This document shows, in pieces, positions 15,383 through 25,759 of a DNA stretch of 44,637 nucleotides. The translations under genes and the position numbers were made by a program. The notes under the pieces were generated by a model that was given only the letters and a program-made list of their open reading frames with translations, was not told the DNA's origin and made no database searches. How positions within the stretch are numbered: the stretch's first letter is position 1; each line of letters starts with the position of its first letter. The stretch comes from CAZLGC01 sp964559275 (GTDB lineage: Bacteria > Patescibacteriota > CALEFQ01): the NCBI GenBank assembly GCA_964559275.1, contig CAZLGC010000003.1, forward strand, positions 1 to 44,637. The letters are read 5' to 3'.

Positions 15383-18307
15383 ATGGAAATCCTGGAATCC
15401 TTAAATCCTAACCAAAAAAAAGCCGTTATCCACGGTGCCGGCCCGCTTTTGATAGTGGCCGGGGCAGGTACGGGAAAAACAACCGTTATCACTCGGCGGA
15501 TTGCCTGGCTTTTGCTTGAAAAAGAACTTCAAGCAGACCAAATTTTGGCGATGACTTTTACGGAAAAAGCGGCTGAGGAAATGGAAACACGTGTGGATCA
15601 ACTGCTACCGCTTGGCTATGAAGATCTTTGGATCAATACTTTCCATGAGTTTGGTAAAAAGGTGCTGCAGGATAACGCTCTGGAGATCGGCCTGGATCCC
15701 GATTTCAAAGTGCTTACCGAAGCTGACCAGTATATGTTCATCCGGCAGCGGTTGTTTGAGTTTGACCTGAATTATTATCGGCCGCTGGGGAACCCGGCTA
15801 AGTTTATTCAGGCCTTACTTAAATTATTTTCGAGAGCCAAAGATGAGGAGATAGATGAGGTGGAGTTTTTGGCTTACGCTAAAAAACTCAAAATCAAAGC
15901 TCAAAATCCAAAACCAAAGCAACTCCAATCCAAAACCAAACTCCAAGAAGGGGCTGACGTTGAGGAAGCGGAAAAGTTGATGGAGCTGGCGAAGGCGTAT
16001 CAGAAATACCAAGAGATGATGCGGGCGGAGGGGTATATGGATTTCGGGGATCTGATTATGTACACCCTGAAACTTTTTCGGAAGCGGAAAAGTGTGCTGG
16101 AAAAATATCGGCGCCAGTTCAAATATATTCTGGTTGATGAATTTCAGGATACAAATTTTGCCCAGTATCAAATCCTTAAACTCCTGGCAGACCCTGATAA
16201 TAATTTGACTGTTGTCGGTGATGATGACCAGTCAATCTATCGCTTCCGGGGAGCGGCTCTTAATAACATTCTAAATTTTAAAAAACATTATCCCAAAGCC
16301 AAAGAGGTGGTGCTAAAAACAAACTATCGCTCCGGGCCGGGGGTTTTGGGAATGGCATACGAATCAATTCAGGGGAATAATCCGGACCGACTGGAGCGCA
16401 AGTTGGGAATCAAAAAAGATCTGGAGATCGGGCGGGATCTCAAGCTGCCGGGCAAGAAAACTGTGCAGACTCAACCGGAACTTATTTGGTTTGATACGGT
16501 GGAGCGCCAAGCCAATGGTGTCATCAAAAAGATAGTTGATATCAAGACGGCCGAGAAGCGGGAATGGCGTGATTTTGCCATTTTGGTGCGGGCAAATTCG
16601 CAGGCCGATCCCTTTATAAAGATACTTGATCGCAACAACATTCCGTACCAGTTTGTAGCTTCCAAAGGTCTTTACACCCAGCCGGAGGTGATGGATCTGC
16701 TGTCTTACCTAACGGTGCTTGATAGTTTTCTGGACAGCACCAGTCTGTATCGGGTGACACGGATCCCGGTTTTTCAGTTTGACCCGCAGGACGTAATTCG
16801 CCTGATGGCGTACGCCCGGCGCAAAAATCTTTCGTTATACGAGGCGATGGATGAGGTTGAGAGCGTCGCCGGCATTAAGGCGGCAACCAAGAAATCTATC
16901 GTTAAGCTGTTTGATCTTTTGAAGAAACACGCTGCCCTGGCTCGTGACAAAAAAGTAAGTGAAGTGCTGGTAGAATTTTTGCGCGATTCCGGATATATGA
17001 AGATTTTGGAAAAAAGAGATACTCTGGAAACGGAGCAGCGGTTCCAGAATATTGTTGAGCTTTTCAAACGGATCCAGCAGTTTGAACAAACGGGGGAGAC
17101 TCAGAGCGTCAGCGATTTCATTGCCGAACTGGCAGTGGCCACCGAGGGCGGCGAGGATCCGGCTCCGGCCGAGATCGAAGAAGGGCCGGATACTATTAAG
17201 GTGATGACGATTCATAAGGCCAAGGGGTTGGAATTTCCAGTGGTTTTCCTGGTCAGTCTGATTGAAGGACACTTTCCGGTCAGAAACCGTCGCGATCCTC
17301 TGACTTTGCCGGACGAAATGCTGGAGGAAACGCTGCCGGAGGAATCACACGTCCAAGAAGAGCGCCGACTCTTTTATGTGGCTGCCACCCGGGCGATGGA
17401 CCAGCTGTATCTGGCTGGTGCGGCCGATTACGGTGGCAAGCGTCAGCGCAAACTATCCCGCTTTGTCAAAGAAATTGAAGATAAGGTGAAGGTAAGCAGA
17501 CCGAAGTCCGGCACTGAGATTGCTCAGCAGCAGCTATTTGTCGGTGAGGCAGCCCAAGCAGAGATAAAGGATAAACTGCCGGCTAAGTTCAGCTACACGC
17601 AGATGGAAGCTTTTAAGAGCTGTCCGCTGCAATACAAGTTTGCTCACATTCTGCGCGTTCCCACCGCCGGCTCACACTCTTTCAGCTATGGTCGCAGCGT
17701 CCACGAAACATTGAGCGACTTTTTCGCCGAACGAGCGAAGGGGAAAGAGCCAACCCAGAAAGATCTGCTGGCGATGCTGGAGAATAATTGGATCGATGAG
17801 TTTTACGACAGCAAAGCCCACGAGCAGAAAAGATACAAAACCGCCCAGGCTGCGCTCAAAGATTTTTACAAAAAACATAAGGACAAGTGGCCAAAAACTA
17901 CTGCAATCGAAAAAGGCTTCAACCTAAAAATAGGTAAATATGTTCTCAAAGGCGCAATTGATCGGGTGGATAAACTGGACGGAAAGAAGGTTGAGATTGT
18001 TGACTACAAAACGGGGGACAGCAAGAAAGGGGAAAAGGAAATAAAAAAACCGACTCAGCTTTTGCTCTACGCCTTGGCGGCGGAACAGGTTCTAGGCCTG
18101 ACACCGGAGAAACTGACCCTGTATTACACCGATGACAATAAACCGTATTCAATTGAGCGGGAGAAATTTGAACCGCTGCTGGCAAAAACCAAAGAGGAAA
18201 CGATAAAAATACTGGATGATCTTTGTGCCAGCGATTTTTTGGCAACACCCTCGAGTCATGTCTGCAAACACTGTGATTTCAAGATGATTTGTCCGAACCG
18301 GAAATAA
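15383..18307 (+). CDS. UvrD/PcrA-type helicase fused to a RecB-like iron-sulfur nuclease
   Basis: This 974-residue protein opens with a superfamily 1A helicase: Walker A AGAGTGKTT (26-34), ILVDEFQDT (motif II), GDDDQSIYRFRG (motif III), VMTIHKAKGLEF and YVAATRA (motifs V and VI). From about residue 735 comes a PD-(D/E)XK nuclease of the RecB/AddB kind (AIDRVDKLDGKKVEIVDYKT). Four cysteines (Cys747, Cys961, Cys964, Cys970) are placed as in the AddB-type 4Fe-4S nuclease. It probably unwinds and trims DNA ends in repair, combining AddA- and AddB-like parts in one chain. Residues about 168-190 are encoded by a repeat of the CCAAA family, apparently an in-frame insertion. Confidence 0.9.
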   Translation: MEILESLNPNQKKAVIHGAGPLLIVAGAGTGKTTVITRRIAWLLLEKELQADQILAMTFTEKAAEEMETRVDQLLPLGYEDLWINTFHEFGKKVLQDNALEIGLDPDFKVLTEADQYMFIRQRLFEFDLNYYRPLGNPAKFIQALLKLFSRAKDEEIDEVEFLAYAKKLKIKAQNPKPKQLQSKTKLQEGADVEEAEKLMELAKAYQKYQEMMRAEGYMDFGDLIMYTLKLFRKRKSVLEKYRRQFKYILVDEFQDTNFAQYQILKLLADPDNNLTVVGDDDQSIYRFRGAALNNILNFKKHYPKAKEVVLKTNYRSGPGVLGMAYESIQGNNPDRLERKLGIKKDLEIGRDLKLPGKKTVQTQPELIWFDTVERQANGVIKKIVDIKTAEKREWRDFAILVRANSQADPFIKILDRNNIPYQFVASKGLYTQPEVMDLLSYLTVLDSFLDSTSLYRVTRIPVFQFDPQDVIRLMAYARRKNLSLYEAMDEVESVAGIKAATKKSIVKLFDLLKKHAALARDKKVSEVLVEFLRDSGYMKILEKRDTLETEQRFQNIVELFKRIQQFEQTGETQSVSDFIAELAVATEGGEDPAPAEIEEGPDTIKVMTIHKAKGLEFPVVFLVSLIEGHFPVRNRRDPLTLPDEMLEETLPEESHVQEERRLFYVAATRAMDQLYLAGAADYGGKRQRKLSRFVKEIEDKVKVSRPKSGTEIAQQQLFVGEAAQAEIKDKLPAKFSYTQMEAFKSCPLQYKFAHILRVPTAGSHSFSYGRSVHETLSDFFAERAKGKEPTQKDLLAMLENNWIDEFYDSKAHEQKRYKTAQAALKDFYKKHKDKWPKTTAIEKGFNLKIGKYVLKGAIDRVDKLDGKKVEIVDYKTGDSKKGEKEIKKPTQLLLYALAAEQVLGLTPEKLTLYYTDDNKPYSIEREKFEPLLAKTKEETIKILDDLCASDFLATPSSHVCKHCDFKMICPNRK
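15883..15953 (+). repeat. CCAAA-word repeat inside the helicase coding sequence
   Basis: About 70 bases of CTCAAAATC, CCAAAACC and AACTCCAA words, in frame. AAAGCAACTCCAA (15916-15928) is identical to 2041-2053 beside alr. It encodes a basic, Gln/Pro-rich segment (KAQNPKPKQLQSKTK) that looks foreign between two ordered helicase parts. Confidence 0.75.
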
Positions 18308-18392
18308 AAAATCAAAAATTAGAAATGCAAACTTTTAATCTAAATTTCTTTTGAGCTTTAGATTTTGAGCTTTTTAGTTTTTGGGTTATAAT
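18308..18392 (+). repeat. A/T-rich inverted repeat and promoter before the pheST unit
   Basis: AATCTAAA and TTTAGATT pair across a loop within 18338-18366, in a stretch of AAAATC and TTTGAGC words related to the 2013-2140 element. TTGAGC (18365-18370) at 16 bases from TATAAT (18387-18392) makes a promoter whose -35 box lies in the right arm of the repeat. The next ATG is at 18402, so the transcript is nearly leaderless. Confidence 0.6.
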
Positions 18393-18401
18393 AGGATAGA
18401 T

Positions 18402-18770
18402 ATGTCCCTCAAAGCCTATGTTATCGGAATGTTGTTTGCAACGATTGTGTGCTGGGGAGCGTTTGGCTTCGTAGTGCTTTTTGTTGATCCGGATCGGGGC
18501 TGGCTGGCGGTACTGGCTTTTTATCTTACGTTGGGCCTGGCCCTAATGGGAACAATAACACTGATTGGATACAAGATTCGGGTAGCAGTCAGCCACGGGG
18601 AAGAGCTGTACGCTAATCTAGGGGTGTCGCTGCGTCAGGGGATCCTGCTTGCGATTGCCCTGGTAGGAGTCCTGTTTCTGCAGTCGCTTAGAATGCTAAA
18701 TTGGTGGGATGGGGGACTATTAGTCGGTTTCTTGATTCTATTGGAATTCTTTTTCCTCTCCCGGAAATAA
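18402..18770 (+). CDS. Small integral membrane protein of unknown function
   Basis: The 122-residue product has about four hydrophobic helices (near residues 4-26, 34-55, 75-95 and 100-118). It has no recognisable catalytic motif. The start at 18402 was preferred over an upstream in-frame codon at 18381 because the latter overlaps the -10 box. It lies 24 bases before pheS and is probably co-transcribed with pheST. Confidence 0.7.
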   Translation: MSLKAYVIGMLFATIVCWGAFGFVVLFVDPDRGWLAVLAFYLTLGLALMGTITLIGYKIRVAVSHGEELYANLGVSLRQGILLAIALVGVLFLQSLRMLNWWDGGLLVGFLILLEFFFLSRK

Positions 18771-18794
18771 CGGGAATACAAAACGCAAAATTAC

Positions 18795-19814
18795 ATGGAA
18801 GATGAACTAAAAAAGTTCCGAGATGAAGCCTTGGAAGCAATTGCCGCGGCTGACTCCAACGAAGCCCTGGAAAAACTCCGGGTGGCTTATCTTGGCCGCA
18901 AGGGCAAGGTAAGTTTGGCGTTGCGCCAGATTAAGGATTTGAATGCAGAACAAAAAAAGGCTGTCGGGAAACTGGGCAATGAAATCCGTCGAGATATAGA
19001 AGAAGCGCTCAACAAAAAACTACAGGGGATTTCCGACAATAGATATGAAAACTTGGCTACTGAGGAATGGATAGACGTGTCCGCACCTGGAATTGCTCCG
19101 AATATCGGAACCCTTCACCCGATATCACAAGTCATATACAGCTTGGCGGATTTGTTTACATCAATGGGCTACGAAATTGTCAGTGGTCCGGAAATTGAAA
19201 CTGACTACTACTGTTTTGAAGCTCTGAACATGCCGCCCGATCACCCGGCTCGCGACATGCAGGACACATTTTATCTGAAAAACGGGCTGGTGCCGCGCAC
19301 ACATACCTCGTCAATGCAGATTCGCTATATGGAAAAACACAAACCGCCGGTGCGAATAATTGTGCCTGGTCGGGTTTATCGGAATGAGAAAGAGGACGCC
19401 ACACACACCGCGATTTTCACCCAGCTGGAAGGTTTGTTGGTTGACGAGAAAGCAAACTTTGCCAATCTCAAGGCTACGTTGGTGGCGGCCGTCCAAAAAG
19501 TAGCCGGTAAGGACAAAGAAGTTCGTTTCCGTCCCAGTTTTTTCCCTTACACCGAACCTTCGGCGGAAATTGACATGACCTGCATGAAATGCGGAGGCAA
19601 GGGTTGCAATGTCTGTGGCGGTGACGGTTGGGTAGAGCTCGGTGGTGCGGGTATGGTCCACCCGCAGGTTTTCGAAAACGTCGGCTATGATACTAGTAAA
19701 ATCCAGGGTTTCGCTTTTGGGTTCGGACCGGACCGGATTATGTCGATGAAACGCAATATCAATGACGCCCGTTTGTATTACCAAAACGATCTAAGGTTTT
19801 TGCGCCAATTCTAA
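18795..19814 (+). CDS. pheS: Phenylalanyl-tRNA synthetase alpha subunit
   Basis: A 339-residue subunit of the heterotetrameric enzyme that charges tRNA-Phe. The N-terminal helical arm is present (AYLGRKGKVSLALRQIKDLN). The class II motifs follow: motif 2 with GRVYRNEKEDATHTAIFTQL, and motif 3 with GFAFGFGPDRIMSMKRNIND. Four cysteines (CMKCGGKGCNVCG, about residue 265) form a small knuckle before motif 3, a known variation. The stop overlaps the pheT start by one base. No Shine-Dalgarno sequence precedes the ATG. Confidence 0.96.
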   Translation: MEDELKKFRDEALEAIAAADSNEALEKLRVAYLGRKGKVSLALRQIKDLNAEQKKAVGKLGNEIRRDIEEALNKKLQGISDNRYENLATEEWIDVSAPGIAPNIGTLHPISQVIYSLADLFTSMGYEIVSGPEIETDYYCFEALNMPPDHPARDMQDTFYLKNGLVPRTHTSSMQIRYMEKHKPPVRIIVPGRVYRNEKEDATHTAIFTQLEGLLVDEKANFANLKATLVAAVQKVAGKDKEVRFRPSFFPYTEPSAEIDMTCMKCGGKGCNVCGGDGWVELGGAGMVHPQVFENVGYDTSKIQGFAFGFGPDRIMSMKRNINDARLYYQNDLRFLRQF

Positions 19815-22249
19815 TGAAGATAGCTTACTCCTGGCTCCAGGATTACGTCAAAACGAATAAAACTCCGAAAGAACTTCAGGAGATTTTAACGTTCCATACT
19901 GCCGAAGTTGAAAATTTAGATAAAGCAGGGCAGATCGCCGATGTGGTGGTCGGCAAAGTTCTGGAAGTTTCAGATCATCCCAACGCTGACAAACTTAGAT
20001 TGGCCAAAGTGGCTGTCGGCAAAGAGAAGCCTCTCAACATAGTCTGCGGCGCTCCCAACCTGGAAGTCGGCCAGCTGGTGCCGGTGGCGCTTTGCGGAGC
20101 GGTACTGCCGGGTGACTTTAAGATTGAGCGGCGCGAAGTCCGGGGCGAGATGTCGGAAGGCATGATTTGCGCCGAAGATGAACTAGGGCTGGGTGACAAA
20201 CACGAAGGTGTCATAGTTTTAGACCCGGGGTCTTATGAAATCGGTGAACCGTTTGCTCCCAAGGGGGGTGATACTATTTTGGACGTGTCGGTGCCGGCCA
20301 ACCGAGCTGATTTGATGTCGCACTTGGGCATCGGTCGCGAGATAGCCGCGGTCGAAAAATTGGATTTCGGCTACCAGCCGTTTGAATTACCCCAGTTTGA
20401 ATCCCAGGAAGCTTTAAAAGTAGAAGTTGATAGCAAAATCTGCCCGCGTTATACGGCTTTGGTTATTTCCGGCATCAAAATCGGGCCGTCACCAGACTGG
20501 ATGCAGGCTCGTTTGCAGGCGGTAGGGCTCAGGCCGATTAATAATATTGTTGATCTGACTAATTATCTGATGCTGGACATGGGCCAGCCGATGCATGCGT
20601 TTGATTTTGACAAAATTGAAGGGGCTGCTATGTCAGTCCGAGCCGCTCAGGACGGCGAGAGTGTGGAAACACTGGATGACCAGACCTGGGAGCTCAAAGC
20701 CGGCATGCCCGTGATTGCCGACTCAAAGAAGCTGATCGACCTGGCCGGCATAATGGGCGGGAAAAACAGTGAAGTAAGCGAAGCTACCCAGACAATCGTT
20801 TTGCAAGCGGCGACTTTTGATGCCATCACTGTGCGCAAGGCTTCTCGTCAGCTGGGGCAGCGCACCGACGCCGTTAGTGTCTACGAAAAGGGGGTTGATT
20901 CGGAGCTGCCTATTCCCACCCTGGCCAAAGCCTGGGCGCTGCTTAGCGAAATGATTCCGGGCGTGCAAGCTAAGCAATTTATTGATATTAAACAAAGTGA
21001 TTTTCAACCTACTACGATTGAGTTTGATCCCGCTCAGGTCAAGAAACTGATCGGCATGGAAGTCAGTCCAGAACAAGCCGCGGAGATTTTTGCTCGCTTG
21101 GGTATGAGAACCAGCCAGGACAAAACCATGGTCGTTGAAACGCCGAGTTGGCGCTCCGATATCACCGGTGCCCATGATTTGGTTGAAGAAATTGTCCGGA
21201 TTATCGGATATGACGCCGTCCCGTCAGAGCTGCCAGTAGGTAAACTGCAGCCGCCTGATTCCAACGAGTTGTTGTATTGGGAGCGGCGGGCCAAAGAAGT
21301 CTTGGTGGCCGCGGGTTTCAACGAAGTCGTCAATTATGCCTTCACAAGCAAAGAAGCTTTGGAACAAATGGGTGTCCAAGATCTCAAAGGGCATCTCCCG
21401 GTGGCCAATCCGATTTCTCCAGAACATGCTTTTATGCGGGCCAGTCTGGTACCGGGATTACTGAAGAATACCAAAGAGAATTTAAAAAATTTCCCGGAGT
21501 TCAGCATTTTTGAACTGGGGAATGTTTTCTACGGTCATGATGCCACCCGCGAACTTAAATACGAAGAGGGCGTGCATGAAGAACCAAAGCTGACCGGTGC
21601 AATGGTGAACTCCCGCCCGCGTAAATCTAAAGGCAAGGTCAGCTCCCGGTCTTTCCTGGAAGCGAAAGGTGTGATTGAAGAATTGCTGAAGAAACTTGGT
21701 ATTGAGGACGCTCGGGTGTCGTATGAGCAGATAGGCATCCCTAGCAGCACTTTCCATCCTGGCCGGACGGCGGTAATTCGTGTCAAGGTCAAGGGCCAGG
21801 CTGAGCTGGAAGGGGAGTATAATGAGGAGATCGGTATGCTGGGAGAGGTGCATCCGGCGATGCTCGAGGCCTATGATATCGGGGCGGTTGTTATGTTGTT
21901 TGATATTGATTTTGATAAGTTGTTTGATCTGGCGACCGACAAGAAACAGATAACTTCAGTCGGTAGATTTCCTGGTGTGATCCGAGATGTTTCTTTTATC
22001 GTTGATCGGAATGTTCTGGTCGGGGAGCTGAAAGCCGTCATGGGTTACGCCGGCGGAGTTCTGATTGAGCAAGTCGATCTTTTTGACACTTACGAAGGCG
22101 ACCAGATCCCTCAGGGTAAAAAGAGTTTGGCTTTCCACGTTCTATATCAATTACCAGATCGGACGCTGACGGACAAAGAAGTGGATGAGCAGCATAAAAA
22201 GGTTATTGACGCAGTTAAAGAAAGATATCAAGCCGAGGTCCGAGAATAA
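19814..22249 (+). CDS. pheT: Phenylalanyl-tRNA synthetase beta subunit
   Basis: The product (811 residues) has the usual bacterial length. The order is a tRNA-binding EMAP-like domain (about 40-150; VSDHPNADKLRLAKV), the B3/B4 editing region (VDLTNYLMLDMGQPMHAFDF), B5 (TIEFDPAQVKKLIGMEVSPE), a catalytic-like core, and the C-terminal anticodon-binding FDX domain (VGRFPGVIRDVSFIVDRNV). It pairs with PheS, whose stop codon it overlaps. A bidirectional terminator lies 22 bases after the stop. Confidence 0.96.
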   Translation: MKIAYSWLQDYVKTNKTPKELQEILTFHTAEVENLDKAGQIADVVVGKVLEVSDHPNADKLRLAKVAVGKEKPLNIVCGAPNLEVGQLVPVALCGAVLPGDFKIERREVRGEMSEGMICAEDELGLGDKHEGVIVLDPGSYEIGEPFAPKGGDTILDVSVPANRADLMSHLGIGREIAAVEKLDFGYQPFELPQFESQEALKVEVDSKICPRYTALVISGIKIGPSPDWMQARLQAVGLRPINNIVDLTNYLMLDMGQPMHAFDFDKIEGAAMSVRAAQDGESVETLDDQTWELKAGMPVIADSKKLIDLAGIMGGKNSEVSEATQTIVLQAATFDAITVRKASRQLGQRTDAVSVYEKGVDSELPIPTLAKAWALLSEMIPGVQAKQFIDIKQSDFQPTTIEFDPAQVKKLIGMEVSPEQAAEIFARLGMRTSQDKTMVVETPSWRSDITGAHDLVEEIVRIIGYDAVPSELPVGKLQPPDSNELLYWERRAKEVLVAAGFNEVVNYAFTSKEALEQMGVQDLKGHLPVANPISPEHAFMRASLVPGLLKNTKENLKNFPEFSIFELGNVFYGHDATRELKYEEGVHEEPKLTGAMVNSRPRKSKGKVSSRSFLEAKGVIEELLKKLGIEDARVSYEQIGIPSSTFHPGRTAVIRVKVKGQAELEGEYNEEIGMLGEVHPAMLEAYDIGAVVMLFDIDFDKLFDLATDKKQITSVGRFPGVIRDVSFIVDRNVLVGELKAVMGYAGGVLIEQVDLFDTYEGDQIPQGKKSLAFHVLYQLPDRTLTDKEVDEQHKKVIDAVKERYQAEVRE

Positions 22250-22269
22250 TAGTCTAGTCATAATATTAA

Positions 22270-22297
22270 GAGGCCGTTCCCTGATGGGAACGGCCTT
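22270..22297. terminator. Bidirectional hairpin between pheT and the minus-strand pair
   Basis: Arms 22271-22281 and 22286-22296 are perfectly complementary over 11 bases around TGAT. It separates the convergent pheT and 22308 genes. The tails are only modestly T-rich. Confidence 0.7.
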
Positions 22298-22307
22298 ATG
22301 CTTTGGT

Positions 22308-22565
22308 TTACTTCGTCAGAACCGTGATCACGATGGCATCGGTGCATTTTCCACCGTCCTTGCCGCGGCGCTGCAGAGCTTCATGCTGGATGCCAGCGGC
22401 GATGCATCGCTGTTCGAGCTCCTGGACTTTCTGCAGGGCTGCGCCAACGCCGGGCTCGTCGTTTTCCCCGACAGCGCGAACGCTGAGTACATGGTGTTCA
22501 ATGTCCAGGCGAATCAGGAGATTACCTTGGTCCGCAAGCAGGACCGCATCGAAGTTTACCTCCAT
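22308..22565 (-). CDS. Small soluble protein of unknown function
   Basis: A protein of 85 residues starting MEVNFDAVLLADQGNLLIRL. It alternates beta-like and helical stretches and has no motif I recognise. The ATG at 22565 lies seven or more bases after AAAGGAGG, a much better start than the upstream in-frame codons. The strong ribosome site matches those of the 11-kb block and not the neighbouring core genes. It lies downstream of the membrane protein gene at 22730, with a terminator in between. Confidence 0.6.
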   Translation of the reverse strand: MEVNFDAVLLADQGNLLIRLDIEHHVLSVRAVGENDEPGVGAALQKVQELEQRCIAAGIQHEALQRRGKDGGKCTDAIVITVLTK

Positions 22566-22659
22566 TTGTTGTTTCCTCCTTTCAAGTAAGTTTGATCCAC
22601 TATGAAAATCATAGAAATTTACCATTTTTGTCTGCGGATGTCAATTCATTGAAGTAGCT

Positions 22660-22694
22660 AAAAAAAGCAGCCCCCGAACGCGGTCGAGGGTGCC
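22660..22694 (-). terminator. Terminator after the membrane protein gene
   Basis: On the minus strand CCCTCGA pairs with TCGGGGG (one G-U pair), and GCA/TGC extends the stem past a bulge. A run of seven T follows. Confidence 0.65.
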
Positions 22695-22729
22695 AAGAGA
22701 GCCGATTGTTGTCGTCGCCGGCTCTAGGA

Positions 22730-23131
22730 TCAATACCCGTTCTTGGGTGCCCACATCTTGACATCGTCATGATGCAGAGCAGCCAAATGATACAGGTATC
22801 TGGCTGGTAAGGCAATGAGAATAGTTGCTATCAGCAGGCCAGCAGCCCGCCACAGCGCGTAATTGATCATTGTAGCAGCATCGAACAGGCGCAGCCACAA
22901 AGGATCCTCATCGTCTTGCCAAATGTCCGTGACTGAGCTCCTGAGGCAGCTCAGGAGGCTCTGCCAGTATCGCTTCGTGGTCATGTCCATGAGATTGTCG
23001 GCTGAAAGGCCGCCTAACGTGACGGCTTCAAAGATCAGCGAGACAAATAACTCACAGAACCAGCAGATCAGGAAAAGTCCGGCAGAACCGAGGAGCAACA
23101 AGGCTCCCAGGGAAAGCAATAAGTACAACAT
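22730..23131 (-). CDS. Membrane protein of unknown function
   Basis: The product (133 residues) has a strongly hydrophobic N-terminus (MLYLLLSLGALLLLGSAGLF and on, about residues 1-35) and a second hydrophobic stretch at about 90-115. A charged middle part lies between them (LRSSVTDIWQDDEDPLWLRL). No family is recognised. ATGGAGGT lies eight bases before the ATG at 23131, which decides the start against longer in-frame versions. The gene is divergent from gyrB. Confidence 0.65.
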   Translation of the reverse strand: MLYLLLSLGALLLLGSAGLFLICWFCELFVSLIFEAVTLGGLSADNLMDMTTKRYWQSLLSCLRSSVTDIWQDDEDPLWLRLFDAATMINYALWRAAGLLIATILIALPARYLYHLAALHHDDVKMWAPKNGY

Positions 23132-23159
23132 GATAAATACCTCCATATCTGATAAACCA

Positions 23160-23188
23160 AGATTAACATAAAAAGCCAATTATGTCAA
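23160..23188 (-). promoter_or_regulatory. Promoter of the 22730 gene
   Basis: On the minus strand: TTGACA (23188-23183), 17 bases, TAATCT (23165-23160). The -35 box is perfect and the -10 box weak. Confidence 0.5.
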
Positions 23189-23242
23189 GTTATTATCACT
23201 TTTTTGCCTTTAAATAAGCCAAAAAATATCCCCAAAAAACTC

Positions 23243-25429
<2,187 letters not shown>

Positions 25430-25465
25430 ATAAAAGTGCTTATTTTAAAGCAATTGGGGACGGTA

Positions 25466-25523
25466 TTGCCAAATTTCCAGGAGTATGTATAATAGGAATA
25501 GAGCTGCCCCCCGGGCGCTTTTT
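25466..25523 (+). promoter_or_regulatory. Promoter of the secE-nusG-rplKA run with a hairpin at the expected start
   Basis: TTGCCA (25466-25471), 16 bases and a perfect TATAAT (25488-25493). A GC-rich hairpin (GCCC/GGGC extended by AGC/GCT, 25502-25519) with a T run begins almost at the expected first base. It could be the terminator of gyrB, overlapped by the next promoter. Confidence 0.65.
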
Positions 25524-25561
25524 AAAAACTCGCAATTGCGGGGTTAAAGAATTGTAAACAT

Positions 25562-25756
25562 ATGGCCTGGGAAACAGGTAAAATAATCGATTTTTTCAAA
25601 GATGCCAGAAAAGAGCTGAAGAAAGTTGTCTGGCCCTCGCGGCGTGACATTATCAAGCACACTATTATTGTGATTGCCGTCAGCTTGGCTCTCGCTGGTA
25701 TTTTCGGCGTGCTCGATTTACTCTTCTCATTTGGTATCAAAGAACTTATCTCTTAG
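25562..25756 (+). CDS. secE: Preprotein translocase subunit SecE
   Basis: A 64-residue single-helix form of SecE. The conserved cytoplasmic segment FFKDARKELKKVVWPSRRDI is followed by one membrane helix (about residues 38-60). SecE clamps SecY in the secretion channel that exports the signal-peptide proteins of the 11-kb block. As in most bacteria it precedes nusG, here by 3 bases. Confidence 0.95.
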   Translation: MAWETGKIIDFFKDARKELKKVVWPSRRDIIKHTIIVIAVSLALAGIFGVLDLLFSFGIKELIS

Positions 25757-25759
25757 ATT

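Noticed and set aside
22609..22815. Minus-strand 68-codon frame across the 22660 terminator
   Set aside because: It overlaps the terminator and the end of the membrane protein gene in another frame and has no start signal.
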